The notes beneath the pieces were generated by a model that ran no database searches, was not told the DNA's origin, and worked only from the letters and a program-made list of their open reading frames with translations. A stretch of DNA of 64,000 nt. Source: Rotaria macrura. Taxonomy: Eukaryota; Rotifera; Eurotatoria; Philodinida; Philodinidae. The translations under genes and the position numbers were made by a program. Location: NCBI GenBank assembly GCA_900239685.1, contig OENT01000650.1, positions 2,189-66,188 of the forward strand, written 5' to 3'. Positions 1 to 13,922 of the stretch are shown piece by piece. Positions within the stretch are counted from its first letter, which is position 1. Each line of letters begins with the position of its first letter.

Positions 1-3000
1 ACTTACAGAAAAGTAACCTCTATTATTTTTTCAACGATTTAGTCTGTCTTAGTTTGAAAATTAAATGAACCAATCGAATGAATATTTCTTTGTCTATGTT
101 CAGATAATCTAGACGAATCAGGAAGTGACGCGAAATGGATAAAACATAAATCCGTTATGAGAAAAAGAGAGAGAGAGGGAGAAACTTAGTGCTATAAAGA
201 ACAAAAACAAATATGAAAACGAACAGGTATATATAATTCAACATTCTGCGCTAGACATGTAATTACACACCTATTGAGAAATGACAAGATGTCAAACGTG
301 CTGACGTCACTTATTGACTAGCTGGCAGTTTGGGACGGGAAGAAGAAATCAATTCAACTGTATGATGGCAAAAAGAGAAATGATGTATTTTTCTAATGAA
401 CTTTCATGTATGAGAAACAATAGACATTAATATTCAATGCTGGCACTGCTATATTTAATAAATCGAAAGCTAATCGGCCCGCGTGCTTCTCTGAAAATCG
501 TCAGTAGATTCATATACAGTTTTTCCATAACTAGGATATGGAATGGTGACTTCGGATGACTTAGTAAACAAATCTAGTTCTTCAGCAATGTGTGTTTTTA
601 GTGAATGTTGAATTCATTAAATATAAAATGCAATAGTCTTAAGACCTTGTTTTTCTATGAAGTAATGCTGCTCACAGCAATAGCTAGTAGAACGCTATAA
701 CTGTCTTGTCTTGGCTCGCTAACATATGAGGATAGATACGAAAAGCATCAGTGATTATTTGACAACATGTGTGAAGTCCAAAATAAACCTAAACTCATCT
801 TGTACATTCCAAGATAGATAGATAAGTCACTAAGAAAACAACGTGCCATTCAATTGAAAGTTACATAGGAAGTAAATATTACTTACAGGTAACAATTTGG
901 TTGACTTCATTTAATGAATCGGAAAGATGAATTGTGTAATAAACTTCGACTCAAATTTAGTCACTTAAATAACTTTAGACGAGTAAGTTCAATTTCGATA
1001 CTACAAGATCAAGAAGATTCAGCAGATTTTCCTTCGATCGGAAAGTATTGGCTGTCTCAAGAACACCAATAACTTGACATTAACTCTAGAAGTATGTAAA
1101 AGACAAACTTATTCTGCTAGATGGAGTCCTATGACTGGTTTCTTGTGAAGAAAATTATGTCAGATCTTTAATATATATCATAATTTGTTGAGTTTGCTCA
1201 GATGATCGACTCGTTCACTGAAAAAGCCGAAAACATATAAGTAGATTTTCAAAGTTTTAGTACTTTGAGCTCAACACAAGCGATACGTAGACGAATGCCT
1301 GATAGCTTTCTTAACTCAATGCGAAATTGAATATATTTACATTGATGTAAAACTATGAAAAAAGTAAGTCAATCATTATAGTTTACAGATAATTTTCAAG
1401 ATGAGTAAAACTCAATTCTAACTGCTTAACTTTGAGTTTAAATCACACGAAGATACTCGTACATTTTCCTAGTACATCCAAGTAAGGTGAGTTGATAAAA
1501 GATCTTTCAGCAAATAAATGTGAGTATTTATTGCAATTAACTTCTAACAAAATACTTCATGACGGTATTTGTACTGCTTTCTTCAATAAAATAATTTTTT
1601 ACACATGTACTTCAGAAACGAATACATCAATAAAGTCTCCCACCACATTCTTCTTTGTTCAGAAGAAGACATACTGTTGCAAAAAATGTATAAACTGACT
1701 AGTTTCTCACAACGATTATGCTAATTTTGAATAGTATATTTGTCAAAAAAAAATAATCGTTAGTACGACCATGAAGTTTTCATTACGTACATAGATTTTC
1801 ATTGTTCTACTACTATGTTTTATATTGTCCGTAAAGGCATGATATCTTCATCTAGATAAACTGATTGTTCATATCTCAATGTAAGAAGCATTTTCTTCCC
1901 TATGCTCCAGTAATCAACAACGTATCTTAGAAATGCTTTACATGTCTAGAAATGGGAATTCAAACTAACATATTTATCGTTTTCTCGTCTCTATGAATTT
2001 ATAGTGAATTTGAAAGTTATAATTGAACAATCAAATCGTTTATAAAATTTAATCGAAGTATGTCCGATATTGAAGACGATTTTAGAATCATAGCTACTTC
2101 ATCTTAAAGCACTCGACAACGTGGCAAACTCCTAAACCAAATGACATATTTTGTCTGTTTACTTAATTTTTTCATTATTACACAGAATCAAAGTTACACT
2201 GAATTAGATTTCTATCGTGACATGTTGATTTTTCATTTTTTCAAAAATGTAGATTATCCGAAAATTATACATTCTGGTATTCGTAATGTGAAGATGTAAC
2301 AAGCAAAAATTACATTCTAAAGAACATGTTCTTAACGAAAACGAAACAAATATTTCGTTCTCAGAGACCATGTTCATTAAGTTCGTGTTTTCCTACAATT
2401 AAGTTAACTCAGCAATGAAATGGTACTAGTAAATATTCGAAGAATTCATATGAATTGAATTGATCTCAATCAAACATCAATGATGAAAAGAATGAATAGA
2501 GAGGCAATAATCTATTATGATCAATACTAGTTATCTGGAAACAGTCATTCATAATTAAATTTAAAAGTACTCGAATTGATTTGATCATCATGCAAGATAC
2601 AATAACAAATTATCAATGAATGAAAAAATTGTTGAGTTTCATTGACTGCATTGCCAATATGCTTCTCTAGAATGTACAGCACTATTAAATGGTTTACGAT
2701 TCATCAAGGAGATGGAACTGTTTTTCAATGAATATTAGATCATTACTAATTTTTAGAGTAGTGAATAGAACAATGTACGATAAAATATTTTATTTTTTAA
2801 CATGACTATTTAAAAATCAACGATAAAATTGCCGACAGCTACATTCTTCGACTACTGAAAGCATAGTGTTTTTTTGATGAACTAATACTAAGGTAATGAT
2901 TAGTGATTTGTAAGTATCTTCATATACTCCATGAATTGCAGATGATAGAAAGTTGATTGATTCAAAGATTGCCAATGTTGATCTATACTTTCAACACTGT

Positions 3001-3627
3001 AAGGTTTTATTTAGGACTAATTCTATATTGTGATCAAAGTCAGTTCATCTGGATGCCAGAAGATTTTATTCCTACGTCTAGAACATTCGACAACTAGTTT
3101 TCAATAACATCTTGTATGTATATATAATGTAAAGCGTACTAAGAATCACTTTTCACAGGAAAAAAATTCTTTACTTTCAAATATTGGTTGTTCAAATGGA
3201 ACGGTGATAAATATTTCATCTGTTATGCTATATTCGTCTAATGTTGGAAAATAAGTTTAATATGATGAATAAAGATATTTCTTTCTTAAGAATGGATGCC
3301 CTCTTGCTTTGGCTAATTAACTTCGTCAATAAATGTTAATCAAGACATAACTCTAAGTTACAAATTATAGAATTTATGAAATTTAAAAATTTCTTGAAAG
3401 AATATGTTTTTGTCTTTTTTAATTATCTCTTGTAGATTCTTGAAACGTATCAAGTATTTTCAGCGAAGTACATGCGATGAAAAGACAAATGATATTTAAA
3501 TGAGCAATAGAAACAAAGCACGTTAACTATCATTCTACTACTATTAAGAACACATTAAGATGATGAATGGATTTATCTTCTTAGAAATAGATAAACAAAA
3601 GCAAAAAGTAAGTAAACATTTTTCGTC
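1..3627. other. Intergenic stretch, no gene seen
   Basis: AT-rich sequence. The only ORF above 60 codons (about 1492-1698, +) has low-complexity, non-domain content and no splice context that would extend it. I saw no RNA gene, no terminal-repeat pair and no tandem array. Confidence 0.6.
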
Positions 3628-4334
3628 ATGCAGAGGCAAGTATTTCATGTACTCGTATTAACATATTTTATGTTGATCAATGCAAATTCGATATATAATG
3701 ATAATGATGTTAATTTGGATTCTATTACACAATCTTTAATTCGTCGTTATATTATTGACAAACATTTGTCATTGAAATCAAACAGAACTCTGATTTTTAC
3801 TGAAGATTATCGAAAATTTCAAAATGATTCCTTAAGTATTCATAATGCATTACGTGCTCGTCATTGTGTACCACCATTAGTACTCGACGAAGCAATTAAT
3901 AACAGAGCTCAGATCTATGCTGAACATCTTGCTAGAAACGATGGTAATAAATTAATACATAGTACTGATCGTGATGGACTCTATGGAGAAAATCTCTATG
4001 CAGTCACACGAAAAACTCCTGTAACTAATCTAAGTGGCACGTATCTCCTATATTGCATTCTTAAAATAAAATCTTATCGATGATCTATTTTGTTTTAGCT
4101 GCTAAAGTAGCACTTACATGGTATGCAGAAATTAATTTTTACGATTACAGCAATCCTGGTTACAAAGCAAGTACAGGCCATTTCACACAATTAGTTTGGA
4201 AAGATACCGAAAGACTTGGTGTAGGATATGCTTGGGCAAGAGAAGGCCGTAAAATGTTTGTTGTTGCTCAATATGCACCACCAGGCAACTACGACTTTGA
4301 ATTCAGTATATGCGTTCTTAAACCAACATGTTAG
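3628..4334 (+). CDS. Secreted CAP-domain (SCP/PR-1, GAPR-1-like) protein
   Basis: Two exons, 3628-4033 and 4099-4334, give 213 residues. The first ~20 residues (MQRQVFHVLVLTYFMLINAN) look like a signal peptide, so the product is probably secreted. The CAP domain follows: an N-terminal helix with HNALRARH, then GENLYAV, then the diagnostic GHFTQLVWKDT (CAP1) and a QYAPPGNYD segment (CAP2). The CAP histidines and glutamate lie in HNALRARH, the segment before GENL, and GHFTQ. The family (CRISP/antigen 5/PR-1) includes secreted proteins of varied function, so no specific role is claimed. The intron ends in TTTTAG. The only donor that keeps the frame is GTGGCA at 4034; the better-looking GTAACT at 4021 and GTATCT at 4041 are out of phase. 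No neighbour is closer than 1 kb. Confidence 0.85.
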
Positions 4335-5410
4335 TTATCAAATAGCAGACTCATCTATCTTCACATGTCTCTTTTGCTTTTCTAAAATACATATGGATTA
4401 GTTATATCCATTAAAACAATTTTGAAATAAACACAAGACATATAAACGGTTAAATTCATGTTCAAGTACACAATCAACAATTTGTTTTCAGCTTGTTATG
4501 AATAGAAATAGTCTAGTTAATAGACTGGTGTCGAAATTAGAATCGTAGCATGAAAATAATTGAACACGAGAGACATTTATACTCAATATGCAGAATAAGT
4601 CAAATCATCTCATCAACATGACCATCTTGCAGATTGCTAATTGGACTTTCCTAACGAATGGTTTATATGATATGCGATGCCAATAATTGCTTCACCAGAT
4701 ATCATCTTCAAGTTCATATGTGTCTTGATTGATAATGTCATGGAAAAATGCCTATTTCTGTATTCATATACAATGTGAAACACAAGTTTCTACAATCAGA
4801 TGCCAAACAATTAATTACTCTAGAATGTCTCGAACTGATTTAGAAGACTGTGATCATTAAAATAACATAGCTCCTATTCTCTACACAGAAATATATGATG
4901 AAAAATTCTATAAATATATGTTACAATATTGTATTCGTGTGCAATCGATTTTAGGTTGATATGCCATTTATTCAAGAATATTATATTTTCTTCAACACAT
5001 GCACAGTTTGATTTACTTCATTGGTGTACAGTCAGATAAATCTTTATTGATAATCTCATGTCTTTTAATAGATTTATCGTTCACATATCGATCATTTGCG
5101 AAGATATCTATCTACGTGTAACCATTAGATCCATGAAGCTGTATTAAAAGATTGTTTTTCTTTTTCTTTCAAGTATAGAATAGCGATTATTGTATTATTC
5201 GATACGAGCCTGAATAGAATGAATCATCGAATGTAGATAATATAGAAATGAAAATTTGCTTTTGAGAGAAAAAGCACAAATGAGATGTTGTCTTTTAACA
5301 ATAAGAGCAATAACGGTAGTGTCTTGTTTTTTTTAAATACAGCGAAATCATCTAAGAAACTGATGTTAATAACAGAAGAAAAATTCCTGGAATAAAAAAA
5401 AAAGAAAACG
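4335..5410. other. Intergenic stretch between convergent genes
   Basis: About 1.1 kb of AT-rich sequence between the 3' ends of the CAP-protein gene (+) and eIF3m (-). An AATAAA at about 4425, about 90 bp past the CAP-protein stop, is a plausible poly(A) signal. I saw nothing else. Confidence 0.5.
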
Positions 5411-7212
5411 TTATGTAGTTAATGATTTTCCATCGATTAATGCATGAAGATTAGTATTGATCATTGTTAAATTAGATTTCCATGCTTCTAGTTTTGCCTT
5501 TAATAGTATCCAGTGTTGTTTGGTGAACGTACGCTGTACTGTATTATCGATGATAACTTTTCGTGCAAGATGATTAATTTTACAGTTTATCATTTTAGTG
5601 CGTACAGCTACAAAAGATATTCATATTTATAGATACTATTTAGATACAATTCTAAGAAATTATTTACCTTCAATTATAAATGATTCGATCTCATCCGATG
5701 GTACTTGCATTTCGTTTCCTATGGCATCGAATGTTATTTCTTTTTGATTTTCAGCTATGTGAAGGAATGTTAATAATCGCATTTTTGTTAAATTTCGTTC
5801 GTGTTTAATGCCTAAATGAAATGTTCAAAAACAAAACAATCATAAATAAAACTAGTGTATACCTAGTGATTCAATAAATGACTTTTGCTTTTCATAGAAT
5901 ACAGTATAGTCTTGTAAACGACCAGAAACAAATATATTTAGTAACTAAATTGAAAAAGTACTTAGATAAATCAATGAAAATATTCGAAGAAATATTACAT
6001 TATGAATATTTTCTCCTTCAAGAATTTTCACAGGTTCAAGTAGAAGAAGATGATCCATGATGAATACATTTGGATCATTTATACTATTGATAATACATCT
6101 ATGAAGATGAATGCAAGAGACATTTTTTCATTTTAAAACTCAATCGGGTTGATAATCAATCATACTTGAATGCATCGGTACGAGCTTTGGATGCTGTTTC
6201 TTTAGTATATGTACCAAGTAATTCAAGTAAAAGTTGTAATGCATGTGTTCTAAATTATTCATAGATAAATTTGTATTTGTATGTTTCAAAAAGAAAATAA
6301 CGTACGAATCGCCGATGACGGTATAAGCTTCATGCATGCTTCGATAGAGTTCTTGAATTTGTTCTGTGGAAACTTTCCATTCTTTAATCCAAAGTTTTAC
6401 CTGCATCATAGGAGACGAATAATAATCGAATGTTTACGTGTAGAATATAATCTGTTATTTTTTTACTCTCAAATTCAAGTTGAGTATTGAGAAATGAAAT
6501 CTACCTGACTTATTCCGATGGTTGCAGTATTTATGCATCGATGATTTCTCGCACATTTAATCCAATCAATTAGAATCCGATATTTATCTGTATTAGCATG
6601 TTCGGGTATGACATAAATTAAATTCGTTAATCTGAAAAACAGAAGACAACTAGTCAAATAGTTATCGAGAGAGAAACGAGAAAATAAGTTCAACTTACAC
6701 TCGAATTTTCATTGGACCATATTTTTCAGGAAGATTAGCATTGACAATAGCTTCCGAAAAATTTAAAATTGGTCGATTGATTTTATCTTCAGGCAAAACC
6801 AATATTAAACTCATCACAGAATTAAGAAACATTTCCATTTCTAAATAATGATATTCATTGTCTTTTTTGAGCATGAAATACAATCGAATTCTTTACCTCC
6901 TTCTACAAGAGAATCTCTAAGTACATGTCTCAATTCACGTATGATCGATTCAAGTTTGCTTTCAAGATCTTCTGAATTAAAGTCTAATACTGGTTCAGCT
7001 CCATGATCACGCATAAATTTTTCAATATCTTTCAACTAGAAAACAAATCTCCCCAAAAACTAAAACATAAAATTCACATGAATCTCACTTGTGGCTCAGG
7101 TTCTATTTCTGAGTAAACAGCAGCAGTATATGTTGCTATAAAAATCAAAACGAAATTCGTTTACAATTCCACGAGCATTGAATACAAACAACTCACTTAG
7201 GATATCTTTCAT
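5411..7212 (-). CDS. EIF3M: Eukaryotic translation initiation factor 3 subunit M
   Basis: Eleven exons on the minus strand: 7197-7212, 7089-7135, 6897-7035, 6699-6840, 6505-6631, 6306-6400, 6166-6249, 5999-6098, 5863-5944, 5668-5811 and 5411-5607. They join in frame to 390 residues, close to the usual ~375. All introns are GT-AG. Recognisable eIF3m stretches are MEMFLNSVMSLILVLPEDK near the N-terminus, LLLELLGTYTKETASKAR in the middle, NDPNVFIMDHLLLLEPVK and LTKMRLLTFLHIAENQKEI before and in the PCI domain, and the C-terminal AVRTKMINCKINH...RTFTKQHW block. eIF3m is a PCI-domain subunit of the eIF3 complex, which promotes 40S loading of mRNA in the cytoplasm. The start codon begins a 16-nt first exon ending at GTGAGT. 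CBL lies 322 bp upstream on the same strand. Confidence 0.95.
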
Positions 7213-7534
7213 TTTTATAGATTTTTTTAAAATCTAGAATACACATGTATATAGATTTTCTTTTTATTCAAACCATATATTGTTTTTCCGTCAACATAAT
7301 ACGAAAAAAACCGAAAACATTACATACATATCTGTGAGTCACATGAGAACACAAGTGATGATTTACATGGAAAAAAAAGAAATATTATTGCCAGCACACT
7401 TACAAACAAAAAAAATATCTATTTTGACATGTTAAGGTATCCAAATTTCTACAGAATTAATAGTAATAATAATAATAATAGCTTTTTTTTATTCACTGTT
7501 GATAAGACAAATAAAATATAAAGAAAAAAAAAAT
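7213..7534. promoter_or_regulatory. Short spacer between CBL 3' end and eIF3m start
   Basis: This 322-bp AT-rich spacer between two minus-strand genes must contain the eIF3m 5' region and the CBL 3' end. It has poly-A and poly-T runs and an (AAT) run at about 7463-7480. I could not identify a TATA box or a trans-splice acceptor with confidence. Confidence 0.3.
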
Positions 7535-10500
7535 TTATTCAAGTTCATTTACAAACGATCCATTTATAAATGTATGATTATTATTTAATGCTAGCTCGTG
7601 TTCAATTTGATTAAGAAATGATTTTGCCAGTTCGTATTGTTTCGGTAAAGATAAACCGTATGTTAGGGTTAAAGCAGCTTCAATACGAGTCTGTTCAGTA
7701 TGTTGTTCATCAATTAAACGTAAACGAATATCATCAATGGTACGAAATTGATCAGAATGACTTATCAATGCATCCATAAATGGGCTAGCAAAATAAAACA
7801 GAATCGTTCTTCAAAAATTTTTTTTCTTCGACTAGTTAATAGTTCATCATTATTACATAGTAATTACTTTCTCATTTCGCTTTTCTTTCTTTCGTCTTTT
7901 CTTTTATTAAACTTGAACCTATACAAACATACTTCAAACCAAAGTTGATCTTAACTCGAAACAACGAGTTTTGTATCTCTATTATTCTGAGTTAATATTA
8001 TGACACTTGATAAATAAAAATGGTATAACGAGCAATGAAATACCCGAAGTGCAATATCTTATAAAAGATCCACTTCTTTCGAAATTTTGATTTTGAAAAA
8101 CATGCCTTTGTGTGCATCTATGAACTCAGACGTGTAGTAGGAAATTTTAGACCGATGATCACCACGATGAAAATTTTTCAGTTTCATAAATCATCTAATG
8201 AAATCTTCCTTTCGAAACAATCCCCATACAAAATTGATGCATCGAAGTAAATGAAGATTTAATTAATAGAAAAACACAAAGCCTACTTTTTGTTTGATAC
8301 GTTGCATCATTATATATATATAAAGAGAGAGATGTACTGTTTTACTTTTATATGTCTTCAAAATCGACTGAGTATTAGAAGATTTCCAATGCTCTTCCTT
8401 TTGTTTACGATGAATCTTTATGTTGTTTTGAGCCATCACGGAACTCTCTATCGTGTAATGAGTGGTTGGTTATCTTTGTCAATTTCGTTCTTTCCTATGG
8501 TGATCTGAAACCAATATGCCGATTCTTAGTTTCAAAAAATTCTAATGTGCAACTAGCAAGCAACAAGAATAGGAATATGAAACTCAATTATTTTCACATA
8601 TTTCTTTCTTTGTTTATAATATTGACTTATATTGTGTCGATATAAAGTACTTAATTATCGATTAGTTTTTACCTGGCTACTTGATTTACTGGTCTTGTTT
8701 GATGATTACTACCATTATGTGAAAGACTCGGACGTGTTGGTATTAGTTCTGCTGGCTCAGATGACCTTAGAGCTACAGAATATAAGTAGAAAGAAAAGAT
8801 ACGAACATAACTACAACAAAATCATCATAGATTTTACCAAGTGGATCGTTAATACTTTCGCTTGATGAAGCTGATGAAAGAGTTTGCTGATTTTTTGTCG
8901 AAATTCTTTGAGGTAATAATAACACATCATTACTATGCAAAGGTGGTGGCAAAGGAGGAGGTATGTTTTGATGGACAGATTGTTGAACGTTATTAGCTCG
9001 TGATATTGTATCAGTCGATGCACGATGTCCATTCATTTTTACAGTCAAAGGTCGAGGTGGAATGGGTGGAGGTGCGGAAGACGTTCCATCGGAAGAATTA
9101 TTTGCATTGCTATTCTGTTAAATAAAGCAATAGATTGAATAATGTAACAAAAACGAAAATTATACTTGATGAGTATTATCATTGTTTAATGGACGAGAAA
9201 TGGCAAGTGATTGCAGATTTTGAACATTCGGATTAGCATCTAATGTTAGCTACAGTAAGACACGTATTGATGTTTATATATATATATATACATATGATAG
9301 CACTGATTGAAGAATAGAACAAAAGAAATTTCTTACGTCATCAAATTCATTGGACCCATTTGGGCTCGATTCTTTCCGATTTGATGTTAATGCACTATCA
9401 AATGGACTTATGACAACTGATTCAAAGCCTTTAATTTCACCACGACAAAAGGGACATAATGGTGGAGGTTTAGCACTATTTTGATTCTAAACAAGAAAAG
9501 CCACAACAACAAGAACAACGTTAATTACTTTAATATGAACTGCTAGCTTGTTTTTCTTTAGTTTTAAAGACGAACCTGCCAAGCAATTAAACAACTTTGA
9601 CATATTAAATGTCCACATGGTTGAATTTTGCAATCTTTATTGTTAACTGAACATATTTTACATAATTCAAAACAAGTGCCCATATCACAATAGATAGCAT
9701 ATTGTTCTTCAGATACATATATACGGTCAGATTCTGCCGATCGTAATGCTGGCGAAAGATCAATATGTATACTCTTTCCATCAGGATATTTATAGCTAAA
9801 TAAATATTTTTATTTCACTTTGTAATGAAAATTAAATTTATACGTACTATCCTTCTCTTTCACCATCGATCAATGACTGTATTAAGGGTTTTGTTTGGGG
9901 TATTGTTTGAAGTATAGTATTTTGTGTCGTTACATATCCAATGGCCCATTGACCGAGACGAGTACAACTTAGTCGAAACACGTAACTACCTGGTTTATCT
10001 ATATAATTTGTTAGGATTGCTTTCACTTCATCGTAGGTCATAAATGCCATGAAGCCAGGATGAGTGACGGCTAATAACTTCCAGTTTGTTAATAGCGATG
10101 ACCAAGGGTGAAATAATCTATGTTGCAAAAGTAACGCTAGTCATACGACAGGCAACAAAACGTCTTAAATAGTTCGTTTTTAACTCAACTCTTGAATTTT
10201 GATTCATGAATACTACCATATGTCTATTGTGTAGTTTGAAGGAATTCTCTATACTAGATTCGATAAAAGCACTCATCAGATGTATTCGAAAAATGAGACC
10301 CGTAAGATTTTCTCTATTTGTTCTACACACAAATGATGTGTGCTGGTGTTTACTACTTAGCACAAAACTTCATGGATAACTTGTCCATTTTTTACGGTGG
10401 CCAGTATAGTTAAGTTTTCTATAAATAAATAAACTAGTAGTACTAGAGTGCCATTCAAGGTTATGTACTGGATGGAATGTCGGCTGAATGTATGAATCTT

Positions 10501-11944
10501 TATGACATCTACTATTTCAAAATCTTACACTTGTCTAGAGGAAATGATAATGAGTTTCAGTCATATTCAGCTAGCGTGACCCAATTGATTAGCAAGATAT
10601 AATAAATCTGGATCAGCAAATGTCATAATAGGAAATCACAGGCTGTTAATTAATGTTTTCCGCACATCTCATATTTCCTGACTGTTGAGGAATTTTGAAA
10701 AATGCATTTCACATATGCACTCGTTACGTTCTTGACAAGTTTTTTCTCACTGAAAATGATTATTGAAGCAGCATTGAGACCGAGTGGCTGATTTGAATCG
10801 AGACTCATGCCTCTAGAAGAAGAAGATTGGAGAAGAATTTACCGTAGCAACTAACCTATGTGAAAATAATAACTCGGGTTTGTCTGTACTGTGTGAAATC
10901 AACTGACTTAAATATATTCTAGGAGTATCTTCTGATAGAATGACGACGAGATCGATGAGCAAACAGTACGGTCGTTCGTCAATTGTCTGTGCTGATTAAA
11001 ACAAAAACTACTGATTTATTTGATGTTGGTGAAAAGTCGAACATCAGCCGCAATATAAAACAGTACGGAAATAGTTATTGTAAAAGTTACTGATAAAATT
11101 ATCTTGGATGAATCTTTACATAGATGGAAACTCTACCTTGTAAATACGTCAAATTCAAATATCGATACATGATTATTATTCGTTAAATCAATTGTATTTT
11201 GTAATGCAGTTGCTTCGTTAACACTTTGAATAGGATGAACAAGATTTAGTTTTTCTTTGAATTCTTCCCAAGGTACGATAGTCCTAAAAATCATACGATA
11301 AAAAGTCCGCCCTAAAACATTTTCTTGCTATCATCGTACCTTTCATTGAAGTTGTATTTCCAAAATTCATTTGCTTCTTGTTTAGTTAAACGAAATTTTT
11401 CACCTTCATATATTCCTCGATTAAATAAAGATTTCAATTCAGTTAAATTATGTGAAAAATATAACGAGAGTTTTATCAGATATTTTCTATAGGTCGATTG
11501 CTCATCGTACATATGATGACCGGCACGTTTAAAACAATCGATAGTTTTTGTACATTGTTCAATAAGATTATCGATAAATATACGAAAATATTCAATATCA
11601 TTCAATATATGAAAACGATCATCATAATTATTAACTATTTCACGTAATGTTTGATATAAGTCAGGTAAAATATCAAGCATGTAAGGTGGAGAGTTTTTCA
11701 AATTCATTTTTGGCATTTGGCAATATTTTACAATACGATCCATTTGTTTCCAAACTTTTTCTATCGAACGTCGATCAATACGTGTTATACAGCGATGTTG
11801 AGAAGTGGATGATATTGTATTAAGTGATGTGTTAAGTGTTGATGGTATATCATTTGCTAATGATTGAATTTGTACTGCTGATGGAGAATCTTGCCTTGAG
11901 CCAAGAATACGTCGTCGTAAATTGGATGCTGCTGCTTGGGCCAT
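7535..11944 (-). CDS. CBL: E3 ubiquitin ligase CBL (Cbl-N, SH2, RING, proline-rich tail)
   Basis: Multi-exon gene read from 11944 down. The first exon (11944 to ~11340) encodes the Cbl-N four-helix bundle ([19 protein letters not shown]). The next (~11283-11138) encodes the EF-hand-like part ([11 protein letters not shown]). After a ~1-kb intron comes the SH2-like part at about 10119-9849 ([41 protein letters not shown]; the FRLS arginine binds phosphotyrosine). The linker tyrosine ([12 protein letters not shown]) leads into the C3HC4 RING (CKIC, CGHLIC..C, CPFC) at about 9780-9430. The tail has SH3-ligand prolines ([16 protein letters not shown]). CBL ubiquitinates activated tyrosine-kinase receptors at the membrane and endosomes. 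The terminal exon 7535-7784 joins in phase across an ~880-bp intron. It encodes a helical, UBA-like-sized end that I do not firmly recognise, and it could belong to a separate gene. Confidence 0.9.
10136..11137 (-). other. Long (~1 kb) intron of CBL
   Basis: The intron separates the EF-hand exon (ending in phase 2 before GTAGAG) from the SH2 exon, whose acceptor is GCAACATAG. Joining restores the family sequence TRLFHPWSS. Most introns nearby are 50-80 bp. I found no terminal repeats and no credible coding sequence inside it. Confidence 0.6.
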
Positions 11945-12248
11945 GAATTCTATATTGTATCTCCTTTATGAGATTATTTGTATAATCTAGAAAAAACAAA
12001 CATTCATTGAAAGAATTTGAGAATTTTTTTGCATTAGAATAAAATTTTAAAAGCGCAAGGCGTGTACAATAAACTTATGGTTTTAATACGAAAAAAACAA
12101 CAATTTTTAATTTCTTTTTTTGTTATCAACAAAATATCAAAGGGTAGATAGTATTATTGTATAAGAAATTGTTCGAAATTGAGATCACATTAGCAATTTT
12201 AAAGGCGAATACATGCGTAAAATATATCTAGTTATGATTGGAAATGTT

Positions 12249-13922
12249 TCACACATGATGCATATTTTGTAATTCTGATGTATCATGCGATTTTTGTAGA
12301 TCACATGGTAATAGCCAAAATATGATAGGACCTAAATAGATAAGATTTATGAAATAGATATTTTCATTTGATTTTTCTATCATCTTCTTACCAGGACCGA
12401 ACACTTTCCGTAGTAAAACTCTTGCCGACGGCAATATTTGTGGTGCCATACGAGCGTTCTCATCTAATTTTAATGTATCAATTAAACTTCGATCATTTAA
12501 TATTGATTGGACTTGATCAACGAAAATAGTCACAACAAACAAACCAAATAAGCATGATTCGATACAAATTATTATTGAATTTATTCTATAAAAGAAAGAA
12601 CAGAATGATTTGTAATCAAAACAAATTCTATTCTATTCCATTTTGATACATACACTTGTGCATCAGATTTCTGTGCAAAAACAATTAAAGACCAAATTAC
12701 TAATGCCAATACATAGACACTGGTAACTCCTAAATAAATGATAGAATATTTAGCAGAGATATATTCTTTATTATTAGCAAACAATTGTTATTTTCAAGTT
12801 ATTACCGATATAAAAAAGAAATAAAATAAAGTATTTTTGATTAAATTCACCAACACAATTATTAATCCCTGACAAAGAAAATTTTACGTTTCACTGTATG
12901 TTTTTGAATGTTCTACTTACAAGGACAATGATGATCTAATCTAAAATAGAATCGAAAGAAAAATAATTTTGTGATATATTTAAATGAAATGATTGGTAAA
13001 ACATAATCGTTTGAATAAATACACAGATACGAAATCTTATTCTTTTAAAATCATGATTTCAGGTAGAACAAATGACGTATTTAATAATAGATACACCTTA
13101 CTGAGTAAATAGATAAACAGTTTTGTAGCTCAAATACAGTCGATAATAATTCATATAAATGCTACCAGCAATATTTATGAATCTGTTTTGCATTCTCTCT
13201 TTACGATGAATCAAAAGATTTTCTCGGGTATTCTTTGTTTGAAAAAAATGTCCTAAACTTTGACAGTTGTCTCTTGATTAACTTCTCTGTAGAAGTCAAG
13301 AACAAAATCTGTACCTTCGAACGCATCGTTTGCAAATTCTAAAAGAAACGAAACAACCTTGAATATTCTAAAGTATGCACGTTTCAATTAATATACCTGC
13401 AATGATGTGATCGCGCAGGTCGATATGTATCACAACGATTACATACTAAATAGAAACAACAGAATTCTCAACCATGGCTATCGATGTTATTCATCACATA
13501 CTCGTCCAACCATTGCCATTATCCTAAAATATGATAGAACTTCGTTTACACACACACATAAACAAATTATATTCATTCTTTTGTATGTTACCTTATTGTT
13601 CTCATTAATGTTAACATCTGAAAAATCGATTCCTTTTTTTGGCAACGGTACAAAACCTGGATCGAAATATGCAGCACGAGCATGTGAAAATATACAAAGA
13701 AAAATAAATGTGCATGTGACCAGAGCATGCAGCGTGCCTAAGAGACTAGAATAAAATATGATAAATTCTGTTTTCATAATTAAAATTAAAAAACTCAAAC
13801 CTTTCATTTAATAGAGGTATGATTATAACAAATAGAATAACATACAGACAATGTAAAAGCATTGCATATGTTAATGCAATGCATACAATGCCGCATGGAT
13901 CTTTTCGAAATAACATTTTCAT
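12249..13922 (-). CDS. DHHC palmitoyltransferase (ZDHHC3/7-like)
   Basis: Multi-exon minus-strand gene starting at the ATG at 13922. The first exon encodes MKMLFRKDPCGIVCIALTY and a transmembrane segment. The second carries a further TM segment and the conserved YFDPGFVPLPKKG after it. The cysteine-rich domain is spread over small exons: CNRCDTYRPARSHHCR (about 13439-13400), CKRCVRR (about 13340-13312), then RLDHHCP with the catalytic DHHC near 12920-12938, and WINNCVGEFNQKYFILF (about 12869-12808). A third TM segment (about 12760-12660), a fourth (about 12590-12500) and a cytosolic tail follow. The enzyme transfers palmitate to protein cysteines, in this subfamily mostly at the Golgi. DPCG at the N-terminus and FDPGFVP place it near ZDHHC3/7 rather than other DHHC classes. 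The intron before the DHHC exon is ~370 bp. It diverges from the carrier gene with 191 bp between start codons. Confidence 0.9.

Noticed and set aside
10118-10363. 81-codon ORF (-) in the long CBL intron
   Set aside because: Overlaps the acceptor region, lacks any domain, and the flanking exons splice without it.
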